DNA of 64,000 bases from Tabrizicola sp. (GCF_030694085.1 NZ_JAUXZE010000039.1:186001-250000), one strand, 5' to 3'. Numbered from the stretch's first letter, positions 41,959 through 51,176 are shown. Numbers and translations: made by a program. The notes: generated from the sequence alone by a model not told the origin.

Positions 41959-42831
41959 ATGACCTATGATCTCGTGATCGGCGACCGCGCCTATTCCAGC
42001 TGGAGCCTGCGCGGCTGGCTTCTCTTCGACGCCTTCGGCATCCCCGTCCGCACCATTCCGGCCCGGCTTTACACCAACGAACTGTCCAACGTCCTCAAGG
42101 ACTTCTTCCCTGCTCGTACAGCCCCCACGATGCGCACGCCCGAAGGTTCGGTGGTCCCCGAAACCATCGCCATCGCCGAAGAAATGGCCACCCGCCACCC
42201 CGAGGCCCGGATCTGGCCCTCAGATCCCCACGCCCGGGCCACCGCCCGCGTCCTGGCCGCAGAAATGCATGCAGGTTTCACCGCGCTTCGGTCCCATTGT
42301 CCGATGAACCTGCGGGTCAGCTACACCGGCTGCCAGCCGCCGCCCGAAGTCCTGGCCGACCTCAGTCGGCTGGAGACGCTCTGGACCTGGGCGCGCGAGA
42401 CGACGAAATCCTCCACCCCCTGGCTCTGCGGCACCTATTCCGCCGCCGATGCCTTCTTTGCGCCGGTTGCCAGCCGCATCGCCACCTACAACCTGCCTGT
42501 CAACGCCGACGCAATGCTTTACGTCAACGCCCACCTTGCCCACCCTTCGTTCCGCCGCTGGCGCGCGATGGGCCTTGTGGATGGCGCCGATCAGGACTTT
42601 TACCGCCGCGACTATCCCCGCCGAGACTGGCCCGGTCCGGTGCCGCTGCCCGCCAAGGCGGTGGACTGCGCCAACACCGTAAACGCCACCTGCCCCTACT
42701 CTGGCAAGCCCGTCACCCACGCTTTAGAGCTCTACGGCCGCCGCTTCGGCTTCTGCAACGCGTTCTGCCGCGACAAGACCCTGGCCGACGCCGAAGCCTG
42801 GCCGAAGTTCATGGCCCTTTACCATTCGTAA
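41959..42831 (+). CDS. Glutathione S-transferase with C-terminal YHS/TRASH-like module
   Basis: A 290-residue protein. Residues ~1-225 are a GST: N-terminal thioredoxin-like fold with LVIGDRAYSSWSLRGWLLFDAFGI and the glutathione-binding GSVVPETIAIAEEM, then an all-alpha half. After a linker, residues ~245-290 read CPYSGKPVTHALELYG...FGFCNAFCRDKT, a metal-binding-like pattern (C-x3-GK...FC-x2-FC) of YHS/TRASH type. AAAGGA precedes ATG 41959; the longer frame from 41845 overlaps the phosphatase gene. The combination suggests metal or sulfur handling, which is inference. Confidence 0.85.
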   Translation: MTYDLVIGDRAYSSWSLRGWLLFDAFGIPVRTIPARLYTNELSNVLKDFFPARTAPTMRTPEGSVVPETIAIAEEMATRHPEARIWPSDPHARATARVLAAEMHAGFTALRSHCPMNLRVSYTGCQPPPEVLADLSRLETLWTWARETTKSSTPWLCGTYSAADAFFAPVASRIATYNLPVNADAMLYVNAHLAHPSFRRWRAMGLVDGADQDFYRRDYPRRDWPGPVPLPAKAVDCANTVNATCPYSGKPVTHALELYGRRFGFCNAFCRDKTLADAEAWPKFMALYHS

Positions 42832-42927
42832 ACCATTCGGCCCTACCCGTTAACCAAGGTGAATCGGGTGGGGCGGAATGCACGGACTTTGCAGAACATG
42901 CGGCGGGCGCTCGATGAAAGCCCGCGC

Positions 42928-43040
42928 CTTTCACCTTGCGTCAAATATCCCCTGCGGAGCATACCCGAGCCGGTTGCGCGCTTTTCGCGCGCAGAGGCGA
43001 GACAAAAGGCTTGCGCGGAACGCGCTCGATTCAATAACCG
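42928..43040 (+). repeat. Modular intergenic element, copy B (long form)
   Basis: CTTTCACCTTGCGTCAAATA, TCCCC, a GCGCGC-rich dyad (42976-42992), then GAGGCGAGACAAAAGGC and a segment ending GATTCAATAACCGCC. The last modules align with copy A. Confidence 0.65.
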
Positions 43041-43062
43041 CCCCACCCCACGGGCGCCCCGC

Positions 43063-44580
43063 ATGACGGCCCGCGCCTATACAGTTGCCTTCGAAGGCGT
43101 CGAGGCCCGCCTGGTCGAGGTGCAATGCGCTGTCTCCCCTGGCTCGCCCGCCTTCACCTTGGTGGGACTGCCGGACAAGGCAGTGTCCGAGGCCCGCGAA
43201 CGCGTCCGCGCCGCCCTTCAGGCGCTTTCCATTGCCCTGCCCGCCAAAAGGATCACCGTCAACCTCTCGCCCGCCGATCTGCCCAAGGAAGGCTCCCACT
43301 TCGACCTGCCCATCGCCCTTGCCCTTCTCGCGGCGCTGGAGATCATCCCGCGTGAGGATGTCGAAGGCACCGTCGCGCTGGGCGAGCTTTCGCTGGATGG
43401 CCGTCTCGTCCCCGTTGCCGGCGCTCTCCCCGCCGCGATGGCCGCCGCCGTCGAGGATCGTACGCTTCTCTGCCCCAAGGCATGCGGGGCCGAGGCGGCC
43501 TGGGTCGGCGCGACGCAAGTCCTTGCCGCCGCCTCGCTGGAAGAAGTGCTGCACCACTACACCGGTCGCGCGCCGATCCTTCCCGCCGAAGCTGGCGAGG
43601 TCACCGGAAGCCGCAACCTGCGCGACTTTCGTGAGGTGAAGGGCCAGGAACGCGCCAAGCGGGCGCTGGAAATCGCCGCCGCAGGCCGGCACCACCTGTT
43701 CCTGGTCGGGACGCCTGGCTCGGGCAAGTCGATGCTCGCCGCCCGCCTTCCGGGCATCCTGCCGCCGCTGACCGCTCCCGAGGCGCTGGAGACCTCGATG
43801 ATCCATTCCCTTGCGGGCCTCTTGTCAGAGGGCGGCATTTCCCGCGATCGCCCGTTCCGGGAACCCCACCACACGGCGTCGATGGCCGCCATCGTCGGCG
43901 GCGGAAAGGGGGCTAAGCCGGGGGAGATCAGTCTGGCCCACAACGGGGTTCTCTTCCTGGACGAGTTTCCCGAGTTCCCGCGGGCGGTCCTCGACACGCT
44001 CCGCCAGCCGATCGAGACGGGAACCGTCATGGTTGCCCGGGCCAACGCGCACATCCGGTACCCTTGCCGCTTCCTGCTGATCGCCGCCGCGAACCCCTGC
44101 AAATGCGGCTACCTGTCCGACCCCTCCCGCGCCTGCGGGCGGGCGCCGGTCTGTGGCGAGGATTATCTGGGCCGTATCTCCGGGCCGCTGATGGACCGGT
44201 TCGATCTGCGGGTCGAGGTGCCGCCGGTGGCCTTCGCCGACCTTGATCTGCCCGCGTCGGGAGAAAGCTCGGCCACCATCGGCGCCCGCGTTGCTGACGC
44301 CCGTGACCGGCAGACCGCCCGGTTCGCGGCGGCCCCCGATCTGCGGGTCAATGCCGACCTGGAGGGGGCGGCACTGGAGGAGCATGCCGCGCCGGACGCC
44401 GAGGGGAAGGAACTGATCGGACGGGTCGCTGAAAGGATGGGGCTGTCGGCGCGGGGCTACCACCGGGTGCTGCGGGTGGCCCGGACCATCGCCGATCTTG
44501 AGGCAAGCCCGACGGTCCGCAAACCTCATGTTGCCGAGGCGATCAGTTTCCGGCTCGCCTCGGCCATCGGAGGGATCTGA
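43063..44580 (+). CDS. comM: YifB/ComM family Mg-chelatase-like AAA+ ATPase
   Basis: A 505-residue hexameric helicase family protein (ComM promotes branch migration during natural transformation). The N-terminal LonC-like domain starts TVAFEGVEARLVEVQCA...FTLVGLPDKAVSEARERVRAAL. Walker A is GTPGSGKSMLA, Walker B is NGVLFLDEFPEF, and a Cys-rich zinc region is NPCKCGYLSDPSRACGRAPVC. Full length. ATG 43063 was chosen by family length although no strong Shine-Dalgarno is visible; longer open frame before it runs through a repeat element. Confidence 0.94.
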   Translation: MTARAYTVAFEGVEARLVEVQCAVSPGSPAFTLVGLPDKAVSEARERVRAALQALSIALPAKRITVNLSPADLPKEGSHFDLPIALALLAALEIIPREDVEGTVALGELSLDGRLVPVAGALPAAMAAAVEDRTLLCPKACGAEAAWVGATQVLAAASLEEVLHHYTGRAPILPAEAGEVTGSRNLRDFREVKGQERAKRALEIAAAGRHHLFLVGTPGSGKSMLAARLPGILPPLTAPEALETSMIHSLAGLLSEGGISRDRPFREPHHTASMAAIVGGGKGAKPGEISLAHNGVLFLDEFPEFPRAVLDTLRQPIETGTVMVARANAHIRYPCRFLLIAAANPCKCGYLSDPSRACGRAPVCGEDYLGRISGPLMDRFDLRVEVPPVAFADLDLPASGESSATIGARVADARDRQTARFAAAPDLRVNADLEGAALEEHAAPDAEGKELIGRVAERMGLSARGYHRVLRVARTIADLEASPTVRKPHVAEAISFRLASAIGGI

Positions 44581-44589
44581 ACCTAGATA

Positions 44590-44604
44590 TGTCCACGGTG
44601 GACA
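44590..44604. other. GTCCAC-N-GTGGAC palindrome, copy 3
   Basis: TGTCCACGGTGGACA, a perfect 15-bp dyad nine bases after the comM stop, between comM and the convergent ABC ATPase gene. AT-rich sequence follows. Confidence 0.6.
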
Positions 44605-44647
44605 TTTCTAGATTATCACTTATTTTCCGAACATTACCTGCGGACAT

Positions 44648-45739
44648 TCAGTGTTTGTTAACACTTCCCGCACCCGGTTCATTCGGGAAAAGATGGGCCC
44701 GGTCCGGGTCAAAATCGAGGTTCATCTGCGCGCCGATGTCGAAAACGGCGTCGTGCGACAGGGCCGCAATCAGCGGGTTGCCGTCCTTGAGCGCGATCTC
44801 GACCACCGTCTCGGCGCCAAGCCGCTCGGTCAGCGCAACCGCCCCATGCAACTTGCCCGCACCTTGCGCAACCGAAAGGTACTGCGGCCGCAGGCCCAGA
44901 ATCGCCTCGTCGCCCACCTTGAACAAGGCCCGCTTGCCCGAAACTTCGACCGGGTCCAGGGCGCCATTGGACACCAGCACCTTGCCGCCGTTCACCCCGT
45001 GCACCTTGACCTTCAGGAAGTTCATCGAGGGCGCACCCAGGAAACCGGCCACGAACAGGTTCGCCGGATCGTGATACAGGTCCATCGGCGCGCCGATCTG
45101 CATGACCTGGCCGTCCTTCAGCACGACGATCTTGTCGGCCAGCGTCATCGCCTCGACCTGATCGTGGGTGACATAGACCATCGTCGCGCCCAGCTGGTTG
45201 TGCAGCTTGCCGATCTCCATCCGCATGTCCATGCGCAGGGCGGCGTCCAGGTTCGACAGGGGTTCGTCGAACAGGAACACCTGCGGCTTGCGCACGATGG
45301 CCCGCCCGATGGCGACGCGCTGGCGCTGGCCGCCGGACAGCTGGCTGGGGCGACGGTCCAGCAGGTGTTCCATCTGCAGGATGCGCGCGGCCTCGGCGAC
45401 CTTGGCGTCCTTTTCCTCTTTCGACGCGCCAGAGATCGTCAGCCCGAAGGCCACGTTTTCGCGCACCGTCATGTGCGGGAAGATCGCGTAGGACTGGAAC
45501 ACCATCGCAACCCCGCGCTGCGCGGGGGGCAGGTCGTTGACCTCGCGCTCGCCGATCACCAGGCTGCCCGACGAGATATCCTCCAGCCCCGCGATCATCC
45601 GCAGAAGCGTCGATTTTCCGCAGCCCGAAGGGCCGACGAAGACGCAGAACTCGCCGTCCTCGATCTCGATGTCGACGCCCTTGATGACATGGGTCTGCCC
45701 GTAGCTTTTCTTGAGATTCTTGAGGGAAATCCGTGCCAT
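44648..45739 (-). CDS. Sugar ABC transporter ATP-binding protein (UgpC/MsmK type)
   Basis: A 363-residue ATPase of the CUT1 carbohydrate importer class. Walker A GPSGCGKST, signature LSGGQRQRVAIGRAI, Walker B VFLFDEPLSNLD, and H-loop VYVTHDQVEAMTLAD are all intact. The C-terminal TOBE/regulatory domain (from about residue 240) is present. Last gene of a leftward operon with two permeases, a binding protein and a glycoside hydrolase, three bases from the hydrolase gene. Energises sugar uptake at the inner membrane. Confidence 0.95.
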   Translation of the reverse strand: MARISLKNLKKSYGQTHVIKGVDIEIEDGEFCVFVGPSGCGKSTLLRMIAGLEDISSGSLVIGEREVNDLPPAQRGVAMVFQSYAIFPHMTVRENVAFGLTISGASKEEKDAKVAEAARILQMEHLLDRRPSQLSGGQRQRVAIGRAIVRKPQVFLFDEPLSNLDAALRMDMRMEIGKLHNQLGATMVYVTHDQVEAMTLADKIVVLKDGQVMQIGAPMDLYHDPANLFVAGFLGAPSMNFLKVKVHGVNGGKVLVSNGALDPVEVSGKRALFKVGDEAILGLRPQYLSVAQGAGKLHGAVALTERLGAETVVEIALKDGNPLIAALSHDAVFDIGAQMNLDFDPDRAHLFPNEPGAGSVNKH

Positions 45740-45742
45740 GTG

Positions 45743-46738
45743 CTACTCCGCCGCCTGTGCGAGGGTTTCAACGTGCAGAAGACCGTCCGGGCCGATGCTG
45801 ACCGGCTCCGGGTCCATGATATAGCCGCCGAAGGTCGCCTTGCCGCTGTCGGCAAAGCCCATGATCACGAGGCCCTGCGGGCCGTCGACGATGCGGGCGG
45901 CGTAGCGGCGGCAGGGCTCGGCCCCGTCCAGGAAGGGACCGGGGGCGATGCGCCAGGGGCCGCGAGGATGGTCGGCGATCAGGTAATGCGTGCCGGTGAC
46001 CGGGGATTCCGGGTTGTCACGGCGGTACTGGTCCGACCAGTGGGTCGAGGACGTGCAGAACAGGCAGTACCAATGCGCGCCGACCTGAAAGACCTGCGGC
46101 ACCTCCAGCTGACCGAAGCCGCCGTGGAAGACCGGGGGTTGCAGGGTCCAGGTCGCAAGGTCCGGCGAGGTGGCAAAGCCGATGGCCCCGCCGGCGTTCG
46201 GCTCCGGCACGCCGGGGACGCGGGCGGTGAAATACATCAGCCAGCCGTTGCCGTCCGGGTCCTTCATCACCCAGGGGTCGCGCATCGCCCGGTCATGCCA
46301 GTGGCCGAGGACATGGTCCATTTCGTAGCAGTCGGCGTTGGGGCCGGTGAGGTCCAGCGCCAGCCCGTCGCCGACGCGGGTCCAGTTGTGCAGGTCCTTC
46401 GATGTGGCATGGCCGACGCGCTGGTAGAGCGACTGCTCGGCCAGGGTGGTGCCGGTGTAGAACAGGTGCCAGAGGCCATCGTCGCCCTTCACCACCGATC
46501 CGGTCCAGGTCGTGCTGTCGTCCCAGGCGGCCCCGTTGCGCTGGGGTTCAAACGTGGTGCCCATGTCGGTCCAGTTGGTAAGGTCCCTGGACACCGCATG
46601 GCGCTGGGTTGCGTTCAGGTGGCGGGCATCGGGGTCGATCAGCGACTTTGGCGCCTGCAGGAAATAGCCGTGCCAGATGTCGCCGTCCTGGACATACCAG
46701 CTGTCCCAGAACCAGAGATCTTTGTGTTTGAAGGACAT
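45743..46738 (-). CDS. Cytoplasmic clan GH-J glycoside hydrolase (GH32/GH68-like)
   Basis: A 331-residue five-bladed-propeller hydrolase. The three clan GH-J acidic positions are visible: Asp12 in FWDSWYV (nucleophile position), Asp154 in MRDPWVM (RDP transition-state stabiliser) and Glu212 in GQLEVPQVF (acid/base). These motifs suggest a beta-fructosidase-like enzyme acting on sucrose or fructo-oligosaccharides, although WDSW rather than WMNDPNG is unusual for GH32 and is closer to GH68. No signal peptide, so it acts on imported sugar. ATG 46738 was used. Confidence 0.75.
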   Translation of the reverse strand: MSFKHKDLWFWDSWYVQDGDIWHGYFLQAPKSLIDPDARHLNATQRHAVSRDLTNWTDMGTTFEPQRNGAAWDDSTTWTGSVVKGDDGLWHLFYTGTTLAEQSLYQRVGHATSKDLHNWTRVGDGLALDLTGPNADCYEMDHVLGHWHDRAMRDPWVMKDPDGNGWLMYFTARVPGVPEPNAGGAIGFATSPDLATWTLQPPVFHGGFGQLEVPQVFQVGAHWYCLFCTSSTHWSDQYRRDNPESPVTGTHYLIADHPRGPWRIAPGPFLDGAEPCRRYAARIVDGPQGLVIMGFADSGKATFGGYIMDPEPVSIGPDGLLHVETLAQAAE

Positions 46739-46749
46739 ATCGGACTCCG

Positions 46750-47628
46750 TTAGCCCTTCACGCCGGTCGATGCGATCGACGCGATGAAGGCTTTCTGCAG
46801 GTAAAGATAGAAGGCAAGGACGGGGACAGTGATCATCGACAGGTAGGCCATGACCTCGCCCCAGGCGACGTTGAGTTGGAAGAAGTATTGCAGGCCGACC
46901 ATGACCGGGCGGTAGCCTTCCTCTTGCGTGACCATCAGCGGCCAGAGGTACTGGTTGTACATCACCAGGAACTTCAGGATCGCCGCGGTGGCGAAGATCG
47001 GGCCGGACAGCGGCATGACGATCTTGCGGTAGATCTGCCACCAGGAGGCGCCCTCGACCCGCGCGGCTTCGATCAGCTCGCCTGGCAGGTCCTTGAAGTA
47101 CTGGACAAACAGGAAGACCGTCAGGCCGTCGGCGATGAAGGGGATGATCTGGACACGGTAACTGTTGAGCCAGCCCCAGGTGAGGCCCTCCATTCCGACC
47201 CAGGGCAGGTTCGCGACCATCATCAGAAGCGGGATGGCAATGGTCTCGAACGGCAGGATCAGCGTGGCGAGGAGAAGGGCAAGGAGCGTGTCACGGCCCC
47301 TCCAACGCACGAAGACGAAGGCAAAGCCGGCGGCGGAGCAGAGAAGCAGCGACAGCGCGACGGTAACGCCGGTCACGAGGACCGAGTTGAAAACGAAGGT
47401 CGCCACGGGCGCGCGCTGGAAGGCGTCGGTATAGTTCTGCAGGCTGATGTCGCCCACCGGCAGGAAGGCGCGGAGGTTGCCAGAGTCCTGCAAAAGCTGC
47501 TGGTCGGGCTTCAGGCTGGACATCAGCATGAAGACCAGCGGGAAGACGAAGATTATGGCAATCAGCACCAGGACGGCGTAGCGCGTCACCAGGCGAAGGC
47601 CGCGGTTGTCGGCAGCTATCATGGCCAT
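46750..47628 (-). CDS. Carbohydrate ABC transporter permease (MalG type)
   Basis: A 292-residue six-helix permease. The EAA loop is ELIEAARVEGASWWQIYRKIVMPLSGPI (Glu-Ala-Ala-x3-Gly), which contacts the ATPase. The N-terminal basic stretch and first helix (RLVTRYAVLVLIAIIFVFPLVFMLMSSLKP) are typical of the MalG family. It overlaps or abuts the partner permease gene at 47628 (stop and start share a base), implying coupling. Confidence 0.95.
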   Translation of the reverse strand: MAMIAADNRGLRLVTRYAVLVLIAIIFVFPLVFMLMSSLKPDQQLLQDSGNLRAFLPVGDISLQNYTDAFQRAPVATFVFNSVLVTGVTVALSLLLCSAAGFAFVFVRWRGRDTLLALLLATLILPFETIAIPLLMMVANLPWVGMEGLTWGWLNSYRVQIIPFIADGLTVFLFVQYFKDLPGELIEAARVEGASWWQIYRKIVMPLSGPIFATAAILKFLVMYNQYLWPLMVTQEEGYRPVMVGLQYFFQLNVAWGEVMAYLSMITVPVLAFYLYLQKAFIASIASTGVKG

Positions 47629-48701
47629 CAGGTCTTCTCCCGCGTGAGCCAGCGTTGGATGAGCGAAATCGACAGCACGATCACGAACAGGATCACCGAG
47701 ATCGCCGACCCGCCCGAGATGTCCTGCTTGCCGTAGCCGCGTTCGATGGCCTGGAAGACGATGGTCTGGGTGCTGTCCAGCGGGCCTCCGTTCGTCATCA
47801 CGTCAATCTGGGCGAAAAGGCCGAAGGCCTGCATGGTGATGACGATCAGGATCAGGATCGCGGTGTTCCGCAGGCCCGGCCAGGTGATGTAGCGGAAGAC
47901 CTGCCATTTGGAGGCGCCCTCGATGGCGGCGGCCTCGTAAAGGGTGGGCGAGATGGTCTGCAGGCCCGACAACCAGATCACCATATGAAAGCCCACCGCC
48001 TGCCAGATCGACATGGCGATGATGGAGCCAAGGGCGGTGGAAGGGTTGCCGAGCCAGTTCACCGGCTCGATCATCCCGAAGCTGATGGCGCCGAGGAGGT
48101 TGTTCAGCAGGCCCGACTGGCCGTCATAGATTAGCCGCCAGAGCAGCGAGACGACGACGATCGAGACGACGACCGGCATGAAGTAGATCGCCCGGAAGAC
48201 GTTGATCCCGCGGAGGCGCTGGTTGATCAGAAGCGCGAGGCCAAGGGCAAGGGCCGCCTGCACGGGCGCAACGATCAGGACGAAGATGAAGGTGTTGACG
48301 ATGGCTTTCATGAAGACCACGTCGCGGGCCAGGACGTAGGTGCGATCCTCGCCGCCCAGGGAGAAGCTGAACCATTCCCGCATGCCCGCAAGCTCGGGGC
48401 GGTCGGGGTTGTTGCGGGTCAGCGCGCGCAGCGAGGGGTATTCCGGCGCGCCGTCCTTCATCACCACCGCACCCGCGTCGTCACGGACCGGCTCCAGCGT
48501 GACCATCGTCACGCCGAGGAGTTGGCGGTAGTTCGACATCCCGACGAACTCGGTCGGGTTCGGCGAAATCAGCCGCTGGTTGGTGAACGAGAAGGCAAAG
48601 GCCAGGAAGAAGGGCAGGATCACGAACCCGGCGATCAGGAGGACCGCAGGTCCCGCCATCAGCCAGCCCGTCCGGTTGGACACGGTGAACTTCGACGCCA
48701 T
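47628..48701 (-). CDS. Carbohydrate ABC transporter permease (MalF type)
   Basis: A 357-residue permease, longer than usual because of a ~55-residue periplasmic insertion between helices 1 and 2 (roughly residues 65-120, containing PVRDDAGAVVMKDGAPEYPS). The EAA loop is TLYEAAAIEGASKWQVFRYITWPGL. ATG 48701 was chosen at MASKFTVSNRTGW; the frame is open further upstream but without a ribosome site. It pairs with the MalG-type subunit and is 103 bases after the binding-protein gene. Confidence 0.93.
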   Translation of the reverse strand: MASKFTVSNRTGWLMAGPAVLLIAGFVILPFFLAFAFSFTNQRLISPNPTEFVGMSNYRQLLGVTMVTLEPVRDDAGAVVMKDGAPEYPSLRALTRNNPDRPELAGMREWFSFSLGGEDRTYVLARDVVFMKAIVNTFIFVLIVAPVQAALALGLALLINQRLRGINVFRAIYFMPVVVSIVVVSLLWRLIYDGQSGLLNNLLGAISFGMIEPVNWLGNPSTALGSIIAMSIWQAVGFHMVIWLSGLQTISPTLYEAAAIEGASKWQVFRYITWPGLRNTAILILIVITMQAFGLFAQIDVMTNGGPLDSTQTIVFQAIERGYGKQDISGGSAISVILFVIVLSISLIQRWLTREKT

Positions 48702-48804
48702 GATCGCCTCGATGCGTGAAGGGGAAAGGTGGCTGGCGGCGACACCGCCAGCCGAAGTTCTGGGGAGAACCCGGCCCCGGTCCGAAGACCGGGACCGACA
48801 GGCC

Positions 48805-50055
48805 TTAGTGGCCGTAGCCGCCGTTCTTTTCGATGTCGGCGTTGATCTCGTCGGTCGCCGCATCCAGCGTCGAAGCCACGTCCGCGCCGTTGGCGATGTC
48901 GGCCAGCGCCTTTTCGAAGACCTTGGCCTGGACCACGTAGCCCGGGGTCACCGGACGAACCAGCGCCTGTGCTTCGGTCAGACCGAAGAAGACAGCCATT
49001 GGCCCGCCGTCCTTGTAGTTCTCGGTCATCGCCGCGGCGGTCTTGGTCGCCGGGATCAGGCCGATGCCGTTCGAGAAGTCGGCCAGGTACTTGTCCTGAA
49101 GCGCGAACTCGATGAAGGCCGACGCGCCTTCCGGGTATTTCGACGAGGCCGAGATCCCGAACTGCCAGCTTGCAGCACCGATCTTGGGGCCGTTGCCAAA
49201 GTCAGGAGAGGGCAGGAATACCGTGTCGGGGAAGGCTTTCAGCGTGTTCAGCGCCGCCCAGTTGCCGTTCCACGAGAAGGCGTACTTGCCAGCGGCAAAG
49301 CCGCCGTCGCGGTCGGCCGGGTCCTGCGTCGCCGGCGCATAGCCGTTCTTGAAGAGACCTTGCCACCATTCGCCGAAGGCCATCGCCGCATCGCCGTTCA
49401 GGGCACCTTCCGCGGTCTTGTAGGTCGTCCGGTCGACGATGTCGCCGCCGAAGGACTGCAGGAAGGGCGAGAAGGCGTAGGGGTACCATTCGCCGGTCCA
49501 GGCCATGCCCGGATCGAAGGCGTATTCAAACTTGCCCGAAGCCTTGGCGGCATCCAGAGCGGCCATGAATTCGTCCTTGGTCCAGGGCTGCTCCAATGTG
49601 GGGGTGCGCAGGCCCAGCTCGTCGAGGTAAGCCTGACGGGTCACGAGGGCGACAGCGGCGTCCCAGAGGCCGATCGAATAGAGCTTGCCGTCCCAATAGC
49701 CCTTGGGGCCGGGCAGGAAGGCCTCGATCTTGGCTTCGTCGATTTGCAGCGGCTGCATGTAGCCGGCCCAGGCCCAGTTCGGCATCACCGGACCGTCGAC
49801 GTCCAGAATGTCGGGCAGGTTGCCGGCCAGCGCGCCTGCGACGACGGAATCGTTGTAGGCGGCTTGCGGGAAGCTTTGCAGTTCCACCTTCCAGTCGGCC
49901 TGGCTGGCGTTGAAGTCGGCGATGATCTGGTTGATGATCTTGCTTTCGACCTCGTTGCCGGCACCGTGGTACCACATCGACAAGGTCTGCTGCGCCTGGG
50001 CGGCAGAGCCCCACGCCAGGATCGCGGCCGAGGCCGCGAGGGTGAACATCTTCAT
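48805..50055 (-). CDS. Sugar ABC transporter substrate-binding protein
   Basis: A 416-residue family 1 extracellular solute-binding protein. Signal peptide MKMFTLAASAAILAWGSAAQA with cleavage before QQTL. The start of the mature part (LSMWYHGAGNEVESKIINQIIADFNASQ) and the hinge region (YAFSWNGNWAALNTL) are typical of CUT1 binding proteins. Its ATG overlaps the LacI stop by four bases (ATGA), preceded by GGGAGGAAAAG. The hydrolase in the operon suggests a fructose-containing oligosaccharide or sucrose. Confidence 0.94.
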   Translation of the reverse strand: MKMFTLAASAAILAWGSAAQAQQTLSMWYHGAGNEVESKIINQIIADFNASQADWKVELQSFPQAAYNDSVVAGALAGNLPDILDVDGPVMPNWAWAGYMQPLQIDEAKIEAFLPGPKGYWDGKLYSIGLWDAAVALVTRQAYLDELGLRTPTLEQPWTKDEFMAALDAAKASGKFEYAFDPGMAWTGEWYPYAFSPFLQSFGGDIVDRTTYKTAEGALNGDAAMAFGEWWQGLFKNGYAPATQDPADRDGGFAAGKYAFSWNGNWAALNTLKAFPDTVFLPSPDFGNGPKIGAASWQFGISASSKYPEGASAFIEFALQDKYLADFSNGIGLIPATKTAAAMTENYKDGGPMAVFFGLTEAQALVRPVTPGYVVQAKVFEKALADIANGADVASTLDAATDEINADIEKNGGYGH

Positions 50056-51140
50056 TGCTTTTCCTCCCTGAGGGTTTTGAAACTTATCACGTTTTCGGGG
50101 CGCAGCTCGGTGACCGAGCCGCGCCAGTGTACAGGGCCGGCCACCAGGACCGGGCTGTGGTCATCCCGGCCGTCGCCGGAAATCAGTTGCATCAACCGCT
50201 CGCCCGACCGCGCGCCGATGGCGTTGTAGGGCAGGTCCACCGTCGTCAGCGGCGGATAAAGCGTCTCGGCGATGGCACGGTAGTTGTCGAAACCCGCAAC
50301 GCCGATCTCGTCCGGCATCTTGCGGCCCATGCTGCGCAGGATGCCATAGACCATCATCGCCATCTGGTCGTTGCCGCAGCACAGGACGGTCGGCGGCTGC
50401 TCCAGCTGCAGCATCCTGTCGATCGTGTCCCACAAAAGCTGCGGGCCGATTTCCGACTGGTCGAAATCGACGTGCTGCAACAGGGCCGGGTCGAAGGACA
50501 GCCCCGCCTCGTCCAGCGCCTCGCGGTAGCCAAGCGGGCGCAGGCGTCCGGCCGCCATGTCGGGGCGCAGCGAGAGATAGGCGATGCGGCGATGGCCTGC
50601 AGCGATCAAGCGGCGCACAAGGTCGCGCTGCAGCCGCCGGTCGTCGGGGACAACCGCGGGCGTCCCGCGCGCGTCAAAGCAGTTGGCAAGGACCAGCGGC
50701 GTGTCATCGGGCAGGTGCGGCAGGTTCACTTCCTGGTGGTATTCGGCGACGTAGATCAGGCCTTCGACCCGGTGCGACAGGAAGGTGTCAATCAGATGGG
50801 GCACCCGGTCGTTGCGCCCGGCGGTATCTGCGATCATCACCGTCATGCCCGAGGTTTCCAGTGCCCGCTGGATGCCCTGCACGATGTAAAGGTCGGGCAG
50901 GCCCTGCTGGGTCGACGGCTGGTTCTTGGTGGAAATCGCGCCAGTGATCAGCCCGATGATCCCGGACTTTTGCGCCCGCATCATCCGCGCCGCGTTCGAG
51001 CGGACATAACCCAGCTCGCGCATTGCGGCTTCCACCGTCTCGCGGGTCTTTTCGCCCACGGGACCGTCCGAGTTAAGCACACGGCTGACCGTCTTCGGTG
51101 AGACCCCGGCACGACGCGCAACATCATAGATTGTCGACAT
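50052..51140 (-). CDS. LacI-family transcriptional regulator of the sugar operon
   Basis: A 362-residue regulator. The HTH is STIYDVARRAGVSPKTVSRVLN at the extreme N-terminus, then the hinge helix MRELGYVRSNAARMM, then a periplasmic-binding-protein-like effector domain. It is the first gene of the operon and overlaps the binding-protein start, so it controls its own transcript. Tandem TGACATCGATGTCA operators lie 37 bases upstream, in the place expected for auto-repression. Confidence 0.94.
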   Translation of the reverse strand: MSTIYDVARRAGVSPKTVSRVLNSDGPVGEKTRETVEAAMRELGYVRSNAARMMRAQKSGIIGLITGAISTKNQPSTQQGLPDLYIVQGIQRALETSGMTVMIADTAGRNDRVPHLIDTFLSHRVEGLIYVAEYHQEVNLPHLPDDTPLVLANCFDARGTPAVVPDDRRLQRDLVRRLIAAGHRRIAYLSLRPDMAAGRLRPLGYREALDEAGLSFDPALLQHVDFDQSEIGPQLLWDTIDRMLQLEQPPTVLCCGNDQMAMMVYGILRSMGRKMPDEIGVAGFDNYRAIAETLYPPLTTVDLPYNAIGARSGERLMQLISGDGRDDHSPVLVAGPVHWRGSVTELRPENVISFKTLREEKQ

Positions 51141-51176
51141 GCCCCCTCCCCGAAGCTTGCGACCTCACCGAGCGAG

